From NCBI GenBank assembly GCA_030407315.1, contig JALQPE010002783.1, forward strand, positions 1 to 64,000: a DNA stretch of 64,000 bases, given 5' to 3'. The DNA comes from Asparagopsis taxiformis (lineage: Eukaryota; Rhodophyta; Florideophyceae; Bonnemaisoniales; Bonnemaisoniaceae). A program made the translations under genes and the position numbers. Each line of letters starts with the position of its first letter. Position 1 is the first letter of the stretch. The notes below the pieces were generated by a model. It worked only from the letters and a program-made list of their open reading frames with translations. It had not been told where the DNA came from and did not search any database. Positions 39,334-49,429 of this stretch are shown one piece after another.

Positions 39334-40290
39334 ATGCCCCACACCACCCCATCACTCCCCCTCCTCCTCGCCTTCCTCTCCTCTGTCAGCGCACACAGCT
39401 TCCTCCTCAGCCCTCGAGGAGATTTCAAATCATTCAACAAGCCAGAGTGCCGCATCGGTGGCCCTCCCCACCAGCCAAACGACAACTGTCCTGGGCCCTG
39501 TATCCCCGAGGACACTACCCAGTTCGACCCCGCCCACTCCACGACCACCTTTACACGTGGTCAATTCACCGACATCCGTTGGGCTCGTAACAACCACCGC
39601 GGTGGCTTTGTTCGACTCACTCTCGTCCCACTCGACCTCCGCATGAGCTTCGCAGCCCATCGCGAGCTCGCATTCCACCACACCTGTTTCGAAACAGGTG
39701 TCTACAATTGCACTGCTCACTGTGGCACAGACCGTTCCAGTCTCGCCTACAGCGCCCGTGTACAGATCCCTACAGCCTATCCCGACAGACTCTATGTCCT
39801 AGGCTGGGTCTGGTACGGTGGAACGGTCTCCGGCATGTCGTACATGGGCGACTATTATAGCTGTGCAGCTGTTCGCATCCGTGGCGGCAGCAAACTTGCC
39901 AGCTATGAGCCCATATTTGAGCCTGGCAACACTCCTCGCGACACGCATGGTACGTGCAATTCTGCCGTCAATCGTGTTGGCAAGTGCCACCGTGAGCCGT
40001 GCCACGGCCTGGAAGCTAGGGACATTGTGCCACGTTCATTTAAGAACGGGCGTCGTCCGCTTCCAATTGAGCCGTTTTGGTTTGGAGCAGCGGATCCACA
40101 ACCAAGTGCGTCTCCGTCTCCATCAATGGACACTGCACTCGCTCCCACAATCACCCCCACCCCCACGGCAATCCACAAGCCGTCTGCACCGCCATCTTCA
40201 TCAAACAACACACGTGATGAAAATGATGCGCTGGATGCTACGCTCGCTCCTACTGTGGAGCTCGAGCCCTTCCCGGACCCCTTGTGCTAG
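39334..40290 (+). CDS. Secreted LPMO-like protein with candidate histidine brace
   Basis: 318 residues. A signal peptide (LPLLLAFLSSVSA) is predicted to end at Ala20, leaving His21 as the first mature residue, as required in lytic polysaccharide monooxygenases. The domain (21 to about 190) has six or more cysteines (CRIGGPP, CPGPC, CFETGVYNC, HCGTD). RWARNNHRGGFVRLTLVP supplies His88 as the second brace residue. GWVWYGG and MGDYYSCAAVRIRGG supply an axial Tyr174/175 candidate. The tail is Pro/Ser/Thr-rich, like a linker. I cannot place it in a named AA family. If correct, it is a copper enzyme that oxidises extracellular polysaccharide, perhaps cell-wall cellulose or galactan. Intronless. Confidence 0.6.
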   Translation: MPHTTPSLPLLLAFLSSVSAHSFLLSPRGDFKSFNKPECRIGGPPHQPNDNCPGPCIPEDTTQFDPAHSTTTFTRGQFTDIRWARNNHRGGFVRLTLVPLDLRMSFAAHRELAFHHTCFETGVYNCTAHCGTDRSSLAYSARVQIPTAYPDRLYVLGWVWYGGTVSGMSYMGDYYSCAAVRIRGGSKLASYEPIFEPGNTPRDTHGTCNSAVNRVGKCHREPCHGLEARDIVPRSFKNGRRPLPIEPFWFGAADPQPSASPSPSMDTALAPTITPTPTAIHKPSAPPSSSNNTRDENDALDATLAPTVELEPFPDPLC

Positions 40291-40666
40291 ATGGTCCATC
40301 CAACTATGTATTTATGAAATTAACCGAGTTAACTGTGTGGCGGTGATTGATAAAGAAAGCAATTTCTGCAACAATTTTTCCATCTGTATCCACCACTCAG
40401 ACAGTATTTGCGCAGCAGGTTCCCTCATTACCGATATTGCCGTGCCGTTCCATGTCATGGTCGGGCATGGTACGGCAGGGCAGACACCACAACACAGCAC
40501 ACCACATCAAAGGTTGTTCCCATCCCGTCCTCACACGGTGAGAGTTTACTCCAACATCAAGCTGCACGGAACCGAAGCAATCAATTCCAATTGAAGCGCT
40601 TAGCCAAACGTGCCAACACCACACCCAGCTGGCGTTCCATTGTCCAATTGTTCCCAACCATCGCAG
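40291..40666. other. Intergenic stretch
   Basis: No gene is seen. The frame of the next gene is open back to 40610 but has only a GTG there. Confidence 0.35.
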
Positions 40667-41887
40667 ATGATCCGCACCATACGGCTACGCAACGCCGCGC
40701 TACTAGCATTAGCCGTAGTGCTCATCCCGCTAATTGGCGTCCATTCCTCCACTGTGCGCGAGCGTACCCTGAAAATAGAGATGCGCGCCCGTCGTCTAGC
40801 CTCTCGAGCATCGCAATTCGGGATTGCGTATCTGCCAGTGAGCAGTGGTTGGGGTGGTACCCGAACCGCGGCGGTGGATGGAGGGCGGAGAAGGCGTGTT
40901 TTCGGGGCGCGCAACTGTCTCATGGCGTTTCTAATTCTGTACATATTACTGTTCGCAATTCTGACCGTATCGCATCGCGCGCAGACGTACTTTATATACC
41001 TGCATTGGCTGCGCCCTCCCAACTTCCTCTTCCCCTTGCAGACCTTGCGTCCGTACCGTCTGGCATCGTCCGCACGCGTGGTGTCGCAGGGTAATTTGCG
41101 CGGCTGGCATCTACTTCCACCGGGGCCTCCGTTTACGGACGGAAGCGACCGCGATTTCAATGAACAATTATCGGCGCCCCGTCAGCGTGTGATTATGTTT
41201 TTCCATGGTAATTCGGGAACTCGGGCGTGTCCGGGGAAGCGTGTGACGATGTTGAAGTTGCTACGTGCGCATTTCATGGCGCATGTGGTGTCGTTCGACT
41301 ACAGCGGCTTTGGGGACTCGTCGGGGAGACCGAGTGAGGAGCAGTTTTATCGGGATGCGCGGGAGATGTACGAGTGGGTTCGGAAGAGGGTTGCGCTGGA
41401 CTCGGACATTATATTGTATGGACAGAGTCTGGGGAGTTTTGCTGTAGTTGATCTGGCGGTGTATTTGTGCAATCGTGCGAGTATGGGATATGGAGAAGAT
41501 TTACCGACGGCAGTGGTGCTTGATGCCGCACCTGCCTCGTTGGTGGATGCGGCTATGACGCATCCGGTCGGGAAATTGTTCCGGGTGCTACCGAGGATGG
41601 AGGCGTTTTTCAGGTGGGTTTTGAAGGAGTCGTTGGACTCTACGAAGAAGATCAGTGGGATTAAAGTGCCGCTGCTGATGTTACATGGCGAGATGGACTC
41701 TATGATTTCACTGGAACAGGGGGAGAAATTGTACGCGGCCGCTGGTGGGGAAGCGAACGAGAATGTCGAATTTGTACGATTCGCTGGCAGGGGTCACAAT
41801 GACGTAAACAGCGACGTGGATTATCTGAGAACTGTGCATAGATTCCTAGAGAAACATCTCAAGGTGAAGATGACGGACCGGCTGTGA
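40667..41887 (+). CDS. ABHD12/BEM46-like serine hydrolase, membrane-bound
   Basis: 406 residues from the first ATG. The N-terminus has a hydrophobic segment (AALLALAVVLIPLIGV) and a second, stronger one near residue 85-110 (CLMAFLILYILLFAILTV), so it is membrane-anchored. The catalytic domain begins VIMFFHGNSGTR (HGN oxyanion motif), continues VSFDYSGFGDSSGRP, and has the nucleophile in ILYGQSLGSFAV (Ser254). The acid is Asp of LMLHGEMDSMI and the histidine that of FAGRGHNDV. This is the arrangement of ABHD12-type lipases, which hydrolyse lysophosphatidylserine or monoacylglycerol at the endomembrane. Substrate here is inferred only. A broken partial copy follows at 42238-42450. Confidence 0.85.
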   Translation: MIRTIRLRNAALLALAVVLIPLIGVHSSTVRERTLKIEMRARRLASRASQFGIAYLPVSSGWGGTRTAAVDGGRRRRVFGARNCLMAFLILYILLFAILTVSHRAQTYFIYLHWLRPPNFLFPLQTLRPYRLASSARVVSQGNLRGWHLLPPGPPFTDGSDRDFNEQLSAPRQRVIMFFHGNSGTRACPGKRVTMLKLLRAHFMAHVVSFDYSGFGDSSGRPSEEQFYRDAREMYEWVRKRVALDSDIILYGQSLGSFAVVDLAVYLCNRASMGYGEDLPTAVVLDAAPASLVDAAMTHPVGKLFRVLPRMEAFFRWVLKESLDSTKKISGIKVPLLMLHGEMDSMISLEQGEKLYAAAGGEANENVEFVRFAGRGHNDVNSDVDYLRTVHRFLEKHLKVKMTDRL

Positions 41888-42237
41888 GAGCGAGAACAGG
41901 TGTTCGAGTCGAACTGGTGACCGGTCGCATGCGATGCGGGAACAAGGCACTGGCAAACTGTTGATGGTTGTTGCAGTCGAGATCGTGATGCATGGGCCGT
42001 TTTATTTTCCGGATGGTTTCCTGCTTGATGTCGTGAGTGGGCATGACAGGAGCATTTTCGAGCGTTACGGAAATATTGTGGCGTGGAAAGCCGCACGCTG
42101 TTCAGACCGCAGGCGTTCCGGGCGAAAGGTCTTGGCGGTGCGTGGTGAAAACAACTCGCAGACAAGACGGACATGCTGAGTTGGTCAGAGGGCGCAATCA
42201 GACATGTGTTTTGAAATATGTAATACATGATAATGAA
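41888..42237. other. Unassigned spacer
   Basis: No gene is seen between the ABHD12-like gene and its partial copy. Confidence 0.35.
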
Positions 42238-42450
42238 CGGTTATGTGATCATGTTTTTCTATGGTAATTCGGACAAGCCCGGGGACAGCGCGTTTGAAGA
42301 CTCAAGACAAAGTCTGGCGAGTTTTTCTGTAGTTGACCAGGTTGTGTATTTGTGCGATCATGCGATATGGAGAAGATTTACCTACGTCAGTGCTGTCGCA
42401 CCCTATCCGACATTTGTTTCGGATGTTACCAAGGATGGAGACATTCTTTA
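42238..42450 (+). pseudogene. Truncated copy of the ABHD12-like gene
   Basis: Blocks in the same order as the intact gene next door are joined with large internal deletions. ATCATGTTTTTCTATGGTAA matches the HGN region (41193 onward). AGTCTGGCGAGTTTTTCTGT matches the region just after the nucleophile Ser (41425 onward). ATATGGAGAAGATTTACC and GATGTTACCAAGGATGGAG match 41488 and 41585 onward. His of HGN is Tyr, and the GQS codons are changed. Not functional; a tandem duplicate in decay. Confidence 0.85.
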
Positions 42451-42688
42451 GTCAAAGAGGTTGAGCGGCGGTATGCTTCGCTGGTGCAGCGCAAAAGTTG
42501 GGCAAAGCAGATTGAGCGAACGAAAATGATCAATTTGTGTACCTTGCGTGAAGAGAACACATTGACGTGCACGGCGACATAGAATATTAAAAGACTGTAC
42601 ATGGGCTTCCGAAAAGATAATCCAGGTCCAAGACGAGATATAGATGGTGAGCAATTGAACAACTTGCACAAATCGGCAAACCAGCTCG
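42451..42688. other. Unassigned spacer
   Basis: Nothing recognisable. It may contain further unrecognised parts of the decayed copy. Confidence 0.3.
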
Positions 42689-43234
42689 TCATGTACGTTC
42701 ACCATCACTATCATTATCACCTTGCCGGTCATGAAGAGGCGGACGCAAATTACTGAAATTAGCCTGTCGGTCCCAAAACTTCTGCACGACAACAGCGGTA
42801 AGCACGCCACCGAGGAGGCTACCGCCGATAAGGACGCTTCCAAAACCGGAGAGCAGTCCGAAAACAAGGCCCTGGCTCTGGAAGGAAGTATGGTCGCCGA
42901 TGACGCACCATCTGGCGAAACTTTCGCAATTATCCCTCATGAGATTGTATCCCTGGTGGCCGATGCGGCTCTCCGCGCGTCGCACCACCTCGTCTGGCGG
43001 GTAGATGTTGCGGTACCGCGACGGTGGATACGAGACGGTATGCACGGAAAAACGCGCGTCGACCTGGAAGAGCGACATGGATGTTCGTGTGATACGCGCA
43101 TTGCACAGCGATTTCGGCCCGTCCATGCCCGAGTAATGGATGACGTCGCCGTCCGGACACAGGATTCCGTGATGCCAGAAACCCACCAGCCCGTCTTCCT
43201 GCGCGCCGCCTCGCCAGACCATTATGTGCGACAT
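42689..43234 (-). CDS. LRAT/NlpC-P60-like acyltransferase domain protein
   Basis: 181 residues from the first ATG; the frame is open slightly upstream to a GTG. The LRAT (lecithin:retinol acyltransferase) fold is indicated by HHGILCPDGDVIHYSG, with candidate catalytic His22 and a second His33. The nucleophile is Cys103 in the hallmark NCESFARWC. A glycine-rich hydrophobic stretch near the C-terminus (GLLSGFGSVLIGGSLLGGVLTAVVV) should anchor it in a membrane, as in HRASLS/PLAAT proteins, which act as phospholipid acyltransferases or phospholipases A. The tail is acidic and polar. Function in this organism is inferred from the family. It is divergent from the UEV gene. Confidence 0.85.
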   Translation of the reverse strand: MSHIMVWRGGAQEDGLVGFWHHGILCPDGDVIHYSGMDGPKSLCNARITRTSMSLFQVDARFSVHTVSYPPSRYRNIYPPDEVVRRAESRIGHQGYNLMRDNCESFARWCVIGDHTSFQSQGLVFGLLSGFGSVLIGGSLLGGVLTAVVVQKFWDRQANFSNLRPPLHDRQGDNDSDGERT

Positions 43235-43705
43235 GATACGACGGGAGAACACCAGACACGCTGCGTTGCGGAGCTACCCCAACGGATGAGTGTTGTGAGT
43301 CGTTTGAGGATGGACATTCGTCTCAATGAAATGCTAACGCGCGGTCTGGTCCGAACTGGACCGGACCGGGGCGGGGCGGATGGGCAATGGACCGAAAGAT
43401 CGGTTGTGAAAGGAACAACGAATGAAATCAAATGTGTAAACCTAGGAAAATGGCGCAAATATTTCAGCGGTGCAGATCGCAAAATCAAATATTGAATTTA
43501 CTACTTGAATAGCAGCTGCGCGACACGCCACGGAATCGCTCAGAGTCACGTCGCGACCTTGTACAAACTCGTCTGCACGGCGACCGCGCCACCTTCCACA
43601 ACGGTTGAAAACGCGAGCAAACGCGCATCGCAGCACGTATATCTGTCGAAAAGTCGAGCGCAAACCGTCTGTCGCGTCGAGCAGAGCCGTACACGCGCCA
43701 TCATC
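43235..43705. other. Divergent promoter region of LRAT-like and UEV genes
   Basis: About 470 bases between two start codons. No clear gene; GC-rich (GGACCGGGGCGGGGCGG near 43362) with an AATGGCGCAAAT motif near 43449. Confidence 0.35.
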
Positions 43706-44307
43706 ATGAGTTCCCGATCTCGTGTAACGAGCGAGTCAACGGTGGAGGGTATGTTGCACTTTTTCAAACTCGATTTCTCGCGCTCGCTTCTTGTCGCTGA
43801 CGTGACGCTTTCCATGTCTAGTGCCGCGTAACTTCCGTCTGCTCGAGGAGCTGGAGCGCGGCGAACACGGCGTTGGCGACGGGTCGGTCAGCTATGGTTT
43901 GGAGGATGCGGATGATATCACGCTTTCACGATGGAACGGTACTATTCTCGGTCCGATAAACGTAAGATGTTTTGTTGTATTGCATGTTTAGGTTGCGGCG
44001 TGCAGGCGCGTACTGACTGTGCGATTTGGTTGTTTGGCAGACTGTGTTTGAGAATAGAATATATACTTTGTCGTTGCAATGCGGCGAAAAGTACCCGATG
44101 CAGCCGCCCGTTGTGCGTTTCATCACCAAGGTGAACATGCACTCGGTTTCCAAGCATTCAGGTGTTGTGGACACGACGCGATGCCACATCTTGCGCAACT
44201 GGTCGCGACATTACGGCATTGAGACGGTGCTACTAGAGCTTCGAAAGGAGATGGCGTCGTCGCACAATCGCCGTCTGCCGCAGCCGGCCGAGGGCACGCA
44301 GTATTAA
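43706..44307 (+). CDS. UEV1: Ubiquitin E2 variant, Mms2/Uev1 type (three exons)
   Basis: Exons 43706-43748, 43822-43961 and 44041-44307 join in frame to 149 codons plus stop. Introns are 73 and 79 nt, GTATGT to TAG and GTAAGA to CAG. Exon 2 starts [19 protein letters not shown] and continues [20 protein letters not shown]; exon 3 gives [19 protein letters not shown], then [15 protein letters not shown] and SGVVD. This is the Mms2/Uev1 family, in which the catalytic cysteine position of E2 enzymes is lost. It pairs with Ubc13 to make Lys63-linked ubiquitin chains in DNA-damage tolerance and signalling. Length equals that of yeast Mms2 plus a few residues. It is one of the few genes here with introns. 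Confidence 0.92.
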
Positions 44308-44665
44308 TATAGTTGTGCCAATCAATACATTAGCGATGAGTGTTGCAATTGTACGATTATCTAGCAAAAGTTAAACGCCCAAACTGTTGTTGTTTTACGA
44401 AGACATACAATCTACTAAGAGTTGAGACAAACGCCTTGCACCTCCCATACTTCACGCAGCCAATGGGGACCACACAGGGACCTTTTCCAACCTCACCGAC
44501 TGTCAGAGATGGTGCGGCGGTGCTAGACGCGTGCCAATACGGTGCGCTCGGACGCCGCCCCTTCCTTCTCGACGTGCATTGGGTACCAAAAAATATACAA
44601 GTAGACGCAGTGACCGGACGCCCAATTAGCTACTGAAGTAGAGCGGCAGTGCGCGATCCATCCAC
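44308..44665. other. Intergenic stretch with doubtful short frame
   Basis: An open frame at 44340-44636 (plus; last part from Met at 44463 gives PFLLDVHWVPKNIQVDAVTG) has no recognisable domain. It sits between convergent genes and is not called. Confidence 0.3.
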
Positions 44666-45319
44666 TTAGAAGATACGTTTGGGCTTGCCCATGGTGCTTT
44701 TCACGTGCAGCGACTTGACATTTTGCCAGTTCTTCTTCAACAACGACACCAGAAAGTTGACAGCCAAAATGATGTTAGCGGTCACCTGCTCCTCCGGCAT
44801 ATTGACATGTCCCACCGCCGCAGCCATACACAGCACTTTTTTCAGCTGAAACTTGATCGTCGATTGGATCTCCGACACTTTGTCCTCCATCGAGTCACTC
44901 TGCGTCAGCAGGCTGGGAAACTTTCCAGCCTTGTTGAGGCCGGGACCGAGAATACGCGGGATGGTCTTGATGATCGAGTCCGAAGCCAAAAAAGCGTCGT
45001 ACTTTTTGGCAAACTTCTTGATAGGCTTCTTCTGCTTGTTAAACTTCTTGAGGTCGTCGGTAGAATAGGCGGGAATTCCAATCTTCTCAGCTTCGGACAC
45101 ATGCACGGCGTTGCCGAGAATGGCAACCTTCATGTTGGGACGCGGCACATTGGGTAGCTTGATGGATCCTGCAAAACGCTTGTCCTTCTTGGTGTCGTAG
45201 TTCTTGAGGCCGATTTGGAGCTCGATTGTTTCCTGAAAGTTGCGCTTCTTCTGCTGCGATTCGGCGAGGACCTGCCCAACTGCTTCGCGCACGACGGCTG
45301 CGGGGAGTTTGGATGCCAT
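44666..45319 (-). CDS. RPL10A: Cytosolic ribosomal protein uL1 (L10a)
   Basis: 217 residues, the standard length, from [14 protein letters not shown]; the frame is open further upstream, but that start is the conserved one. [50 protein letters not shown] and [12 protein letters not shown] are the uL1 core, and [11 protein letters not shown] is the eukaryotic ending. The protein forms the L1 stalk of the 60S subunit and helps release tRNA from the E site. Intronless; the neighbour on the same strand is CTNNBL1. Confidence 0.97.
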   Translation of the reverse strand: MASKLPAAVVREAVGQVLAESQQKKRNFQETIELQIGLKNYDTKKDKRFAGSIKLPNVPRPNMKVAILGNAVHVSEAEKIGIPAYSTDDLKKFNKQKKPIKKFAKKYDAFLASDSIIKTIPRILGPGLNKAGKFPSLLTQSDSMEDKVSEIQSTIKFQLKKVLCMAAAVGHVNMPEEQVTANIILAVNFLVSLLKKNWQNVKSLHVKSTMGKPKRIF

Positions 45320-45636
45320 TGCGGTGGGTGTTAGTTGGAAAAGGGAGGTAACGGGCGGGGGAGCAGCGATGAGACCGGAAGAGCGCGATTGATTCGTGCA
45401 CACTCTTATCAAAGACGGCAGATGCAATGGCAGCCGCCCGACTGCCAATTCGGTATTTTACAAAAGCGCAATGCGGGCGCGACGGCCGCGCCGGCAGATC
45501 TCTGACAGGTGTCTTTTGAAAATTTACATTTTTCGTACCAATTTTCGCTGTTTACGCCAATGTTGACTAAACGTGATCTAATCGAGTTTGAGATCTAATC
45601 GTGTTTCGTCCAGTTAGTGATAATACAAATCTATAC
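45320..45636. other. Intergenic stretch
   Basis: Upstream region of RPL10A and downstream region of CTNNBL1; nothing else recognised. Confidence 0.4.
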
Positions 45637-47370
45637 CTACAAAGATGAATCTTGAGCACTCTTCTTCACAGATTCGATCAATGTGAGCATCCGTTCCTTC
45701 TCCGCGCTTTCCTCACTTTGCTCCATTCTTCTTCCTTGTTCGTCTTCATCACCAATGTTCTCCGCGTATTCAACAAGCGTTCCCGCAAGTACTTCCACGT
45801 CGATATCAAGCGTTGGCAGCGTGCGCAACAACGCGACCCGTTGCTCTTTCGCGCCATGGACCACGACATACGAAATGATTGCAGCGCCCATTTGTACGAT
45901 GAACAGACCAGCGTCTAGTCTATCTAGATACGTAACATGCGAATCGTCATCGCCAGCCTCATTCTTCTCCTCCGATTTCAAATACTTGCCAACAATTCCA
46001 GTAACTGTCTGCACTTTGTGCGCAAATTGTCGGTACATCACCACAACGCGTCGCATCTTCTCCCCTTCATTCTCCCAAAATTTGAACAATACTCTCTTCC
46101 TTTCATCGCCGTCCACATACTGAATAATGCTGAACACAATCCCAAATACGTGTTCCGTCATACTCTTAACATCCTCTTCCGATTCTCGTCCCCGTTTGCG
46201 CTTACCGATTCGAGTGCGCGACCCAATGCTCATGAGAAATGAAAACACAACACCGAGTCCATTAGCTGTGATACGATTCGCAATTGGTTGGAATCCTGTC
46301 GATGCAAAATCGAGAACTTTTATCGCAGACGTTCGTAGTGCAGCGCTGATTTTTATAATGTCCAGCATGATATCAGTACCATTTGCCTCCAGGAACGCTT
46401 GTTTCGCTGAACGACCCGACAATAGTGTCGTACAGATCACCGCGCAAAGATTTTGTTGCACCTCAAGTGACAGACCTGTCTCGGATTGCTTTGGATGTTG
46501 AAGAGACTCCAGAGTGACTACCAGGCCGTTTTGAGACATAAACGTTGTTTGCGCGTCCGGAGAAAGCAGTAAAACCGTAGATAGTAACTCGGCAGCTCCT
46601 GCACGCGTCATGGGTCTCTGATCACGGTCGACGCAGTCCAGACATGCCGCAATCAGATCAGTCTTTTCAACAATTGAAATCGCAAGCGCCGACTGTCCGA
46701 CCACTTCAAAAGTGCTCTGAAAAACCTGCAAAATGTCTTCGATACACGTTTGCAGCGCGTCGTCATCCATAGAAGACGAAGCTTGCCGATGTAATCTAGT
46801 GATATATGCGCGTAATGTGCTCAACAGTCGTTTATACACGCCAGTCTCCAATAGTGTCGTATATAAAACATGGTATGAAGAAACATCCTCCTCCTCACCA
46901 GCAGTCAAATCCGTCAGTTCTGTGACAAGCTGCAGAGTCGTTGTGACAATGTCCACGTTGGGATGCATGCAAAGCGAGCCGATAGTACGCGGCGCAGCGG
47001 TTTGACAGAAGGGCTCGTAGAGAGCGGGCAGCGCGGGTAGGTCTGATAATGCGCGAATAGCCGTGTGCAGATGAATTTCCGAATTCATGAAGGACTGCGG
47101 CGAGTTTGCATGTTGGCGTCGTGCGCTTTGGTTGCGAAGATGAGCTTTTTGCAGATTTGAAGCCAGAACGGGTAGATTTGCCGCGGAAATGGTCGCGACT
47201 CCCTCTGAAGGCCGCATGTTGGTAGACGGCCAGGTCGACGAGGATGATGATGCTATGGTCGCAATAGTTTGATCGGTTGGAAAGGTCGTTCGACAGTCGA
47301 ATCTAAATCGCGAAAAAGATGAACGCTGGTTGGATGTGTCCAACTGACCGTGTGTACCTGAAGCGTACAT
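45637..47370 (-). CDS. CTNNBL1: Beta-catenin-like protein 1 (splicing factor)
   Basis: 577 residues, close to the 563 of the human protein. The first 60 or so residues are poorly conserved, and Met at 47217 is a possible alternative start. The armadillo-like repeats begin around SFMNSEIHLHTAIRALSDLPALPALYEPF and continue with LVTELTDL, MTRAGAAELLSTVLL, LSLEVQQNLCAVICTTLLSG and EANGTDIMLDIIKISAALRTSAIKVLDFA. The end, with YLDRLDAGLFIVQMGAAIISYV, is the typical CTNNBL1 C-terminal region. CTNNBL1 associates with the Prp19/CDC5L complex of the spliceosome in the nucleus. Intronless. It is divergent from the RF3 gene with under 100 bases between the start codons. Confidence 0.88.
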   Translation of the reverse strand: MYASGTHGQLDTSNQRSSFSRFRFDCRTTFPTDQTIATIASSSSSTWPSTNMRPSEGVATISAANLPVLASNLQKAHLRNQSARRQHANSPQSFMNSEIHLHTAIRALSDLPALPALYEPFCQTAAPRTIGSLCMHPNVDIVTTTLQLVTELTDLTAGEEEDVSSYHVLYTTLLETGVYKRLLSTLRAYITRLHRQASSSMDDDALQTCIEDILQVFQSTFEVVGQSALAISIVEKTDLIAACLDCVDRDQRPMTRAGAAELLSTVLLLSPDAQTTFMSQNGLVVTLESLQHPKQSETGLSLEVQQNLCAVICTTLLSGRSAKQAFLEANGTDIMLDIIKISAALRTSAIKVLDFASTGFQPIANRITANGLGVVFSFLMSIGSRTRIGKRKRGRESEEDVKSMTEHVFGIVFSIIQYVDGDERKRVLFKFWENEGEKMRRVVVMYRQFAHKVQTVTGIVGKYLKSEEKNEAGDDDSHVTYLDRLDAGLFIVQMGAAIISYVVVHGAKEQRVALLRTLPTLDIDVEVLAGTLVEYAENIGDEDEQGRRMEQSEESAEKERMLTLIESVKKSAQDSSL

Positions 47371-47467
47371 TTGTGAGAATTTTTTTGTTGCGCATTGATC
47401 TCCATACGGGTCTCAATTTGCAAACGAGACGAGGTCAACCCGCGCTAATATCATTCTCCGACCCATC

Positions 47468-49270
47468 ATGTCTTCGCATGTTTTCGTCCCCGCTCAGCCG
47501 GCGTTCTCCCCACCAATTGCGCTTTCGGCTCACTATTCGCGACTTTGCACATCTCTCACCGCCACGCCTCATCCCATTCACACGCGCACCAGCCATCGAC
47601 CATCGCGCGTTCCGCAGGCCACTATCTCCACTGAGAATCCCATTTCAACCAGCCCGGAAAACCTGACGGAGGAGGTGCTACGTCGTCGCAACCTTGCCAT
47701 TATATCGCATCCCGATGCGGGAAAGTCCACCTTGACGGAAAAGCTGCTGCTTTATGGCGGGGCGATTCAACAGGCCGGGAGCGTTCGTTCGCGCCGGGCC
47801 GAGCGTGGCGTGGTTTCAGACAGCATGGCAATGGAGCAAGAGCGAGGGATTTCGATCACGTCGGCCGTGATGACGTTTGAGTATGATGAAAAGATTATCA
47901 ATATCACGGATTGTCCGGGTCATGCTGATTTTAGTGAAGATACGTACCGAACGCTTGCAGCAGTGGATAACGCAATCATGCTTGTTGACGCTGCAAAGGG
48001 GCTGGAACCGCAGACGAGGAAGCTGTTTGAGATTTGTCGCATGAGAAAACTGCCGACATTTACTTTTGTGAACAAGTTGGATAGACCGGCAATGAGTCCA
48101 TTTGAAATCTGTGACCAGATTGAAGCGGAATTTGAGCTGTTGTGTTACCCGGTTGTATGGCCAATTGGCGACGGCGATCGTTTTAGAGGAGTGTACGAAC
48201 GAGAAACCAAGCTGGTGCACTTGTTTGAACGAGGAGCTCGTGGAAAGAAGGCACAGGAGATTTCGACGGTGTCATTAGAGGATGAAAGTTTACCAGAAAT
48301 GCTGGGCAGCGAGTTGTACGAACAATTGGTCGAGGACGTTGACATTTTGGAGTCGATGGGCAACGAGTATGACTATGAGATGATTATGGCGGGCGAGTTG
48401 ACACCAGTGTTTTTCGGATCCGCGATGAGTAATTTTGGTGTTGAATTGTTCCTAAAGCGATTTCTAGAGATGGGAAGGTGTCCACCGGCGAAGGAGAGCA
48501 CTGCCGGGATCATTGAACCCGACAGAAAGCTGTTCACGGGGCAGGTATTCAAACTTCAGGCAAATATGGATCCGCGTCATCGCGACCGTCTTGCATTTGT
48601 TAGAGTGTTCAGCGGCGTGTTTGAAAGAGGAATGAAAGTTTCTAATGCAAGACTACCGGGGAGATCTATAGCGTTAACACGACCGCAATCTCTCTTCGCG
48701 GCAGACCGAATCACCGTGGAGACTGCATACGCAGGGGACGTCATCGGGTTGAATAATCCGGGTGTGTTTGCAATCGGTGATACTCTATTCGGAGACGGCG
48801 AATCATCGGTTGCGTATCCAGGCATTCCGTCGTTTTCACCCGAGCTGTTCGCATATCTGAAAAACCCGAGCACGTCATCGTACAAGAATTTCCGAAAGGG
48901 GCTTCAGCAGTTGCTGGAAGAGGGCGCGGTTCAAATGCTGCGAGCGAAAGAGGATGACGGAAATGAAAACCCGATACTGGCAGCTGTTGGACAGTTGCAA
49001 TTTGAAGTCGTGCAGCGCCGTCTGAAGGACGAATACAATGTCGAAAGTGAATTAGAGCCGCTCGCATACTCTGTCGCGAGATGGGTGACAGGCCCGGGCG
49101 ATCCGTGGCAAGCGCTGCAAGACTGTGGAAGACTGTTCAATGTGTTCTATGCCAAGGATCGATGGAACCGTCCGGTATGTTTGTTCAAGAATGAGTGGTC
49201 GCTCAACACGGTAATGGGCGAACACCCGAAACTAGAGTTGGCACCATGGGCGTTTGCTCCTACCGAGTGA
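47468..49270 (+). CDS. prfC: Bacterial-type peptide chain release factor 3, organelle-targeted
   Basis: 600 residues. About 65 N-terminal residues are Ser/Thr/Pro/His-rich and almost without acidic residues ([20 protein letters not shown]), a likely plastid transit peptide. The GTPase follows: G1 SHPDAGKST (near 80), switch [15 protein letters not shown]3 [15 protein letters not shown]4 [22 protein letters not shown] and [20 protein letters not shown] are RF3 domain II, and the C-terminus ([21 protein letters not shown]) is RF3 rather than EF-G. RF3 recycles RF1/RF2 from the ribosome after termination. As a nuclear gene it must have come from an endosymbiont, most likely cyanobacterial. Intronless. 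Confidence 0.92.
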   Translation: MSSHVFVPAQPAFSPPIALSAHYSRLCTSLTATPHPIHTRTSHRPSRVPQATISTENPISTSPENLTEEVLRRRNLAIISHPDAGKSTLTEKLLLYGGAIQQAGSVRSRRAERGVVSDSMAMEQERGISITSAVMTFEYDEKIINITDCPGHADFSEDTYRTLAAVDNAIMLVDAAKGLEPQTRKLFEICRMRKLPTFTFVNKLDRPAMSPFEICDQIEAEFELLCYPVVWPIGDGDRFRGVYERETKLVHLFERGARGKKAQEISTVSLEDESLPEMLGSELYEQLVEDVDILESMGNEYDYEMIMAGELTPVFFGSAMSNFGVELFLKRFLEMGRCPPAKESTAGIIEPDRKLFTGQVFKLQANMDPRHRDRLAFVRVFSGVFERGMKVSNARLPGRSIALTRPQSLFAADRITVETAYAGDVIGLNNPGVFAIGDTLFGDGESSVAYPGIPSFSPELFAYLKNPSTSSYKNFRKGLQQLLEEGAVQMLRAKEDDGNENPILAAVGQLQFEVVQRRLKDEYNVESELEPLAYSVARWVTGPGDPWQALQDCGRLFNVFYAKDRWNRPVCLFKNEWSLNTVMGEHPKLELAPWAFAPTE

Positions 49271-49429
49271 ATGCCAACTGTGGATCAAATTGCATTGTAT
49301 CGTTGGGCGCATAAAAATTATTAGATTGTAAAAAATTGAGGACAGCGCGCCAACCATCCCAATTTAAAGCAGGACGGATACTCACTCATTCACTCGCTCA
49401 CTGCTTCACTCCAACAACTCCCCATCACC

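Noticed and set aside
44340..44636. 98-codon frame between UEV and RPL10A
   Set aside because: Convergent intergenic position and no recognisable domain; kept only as a note.
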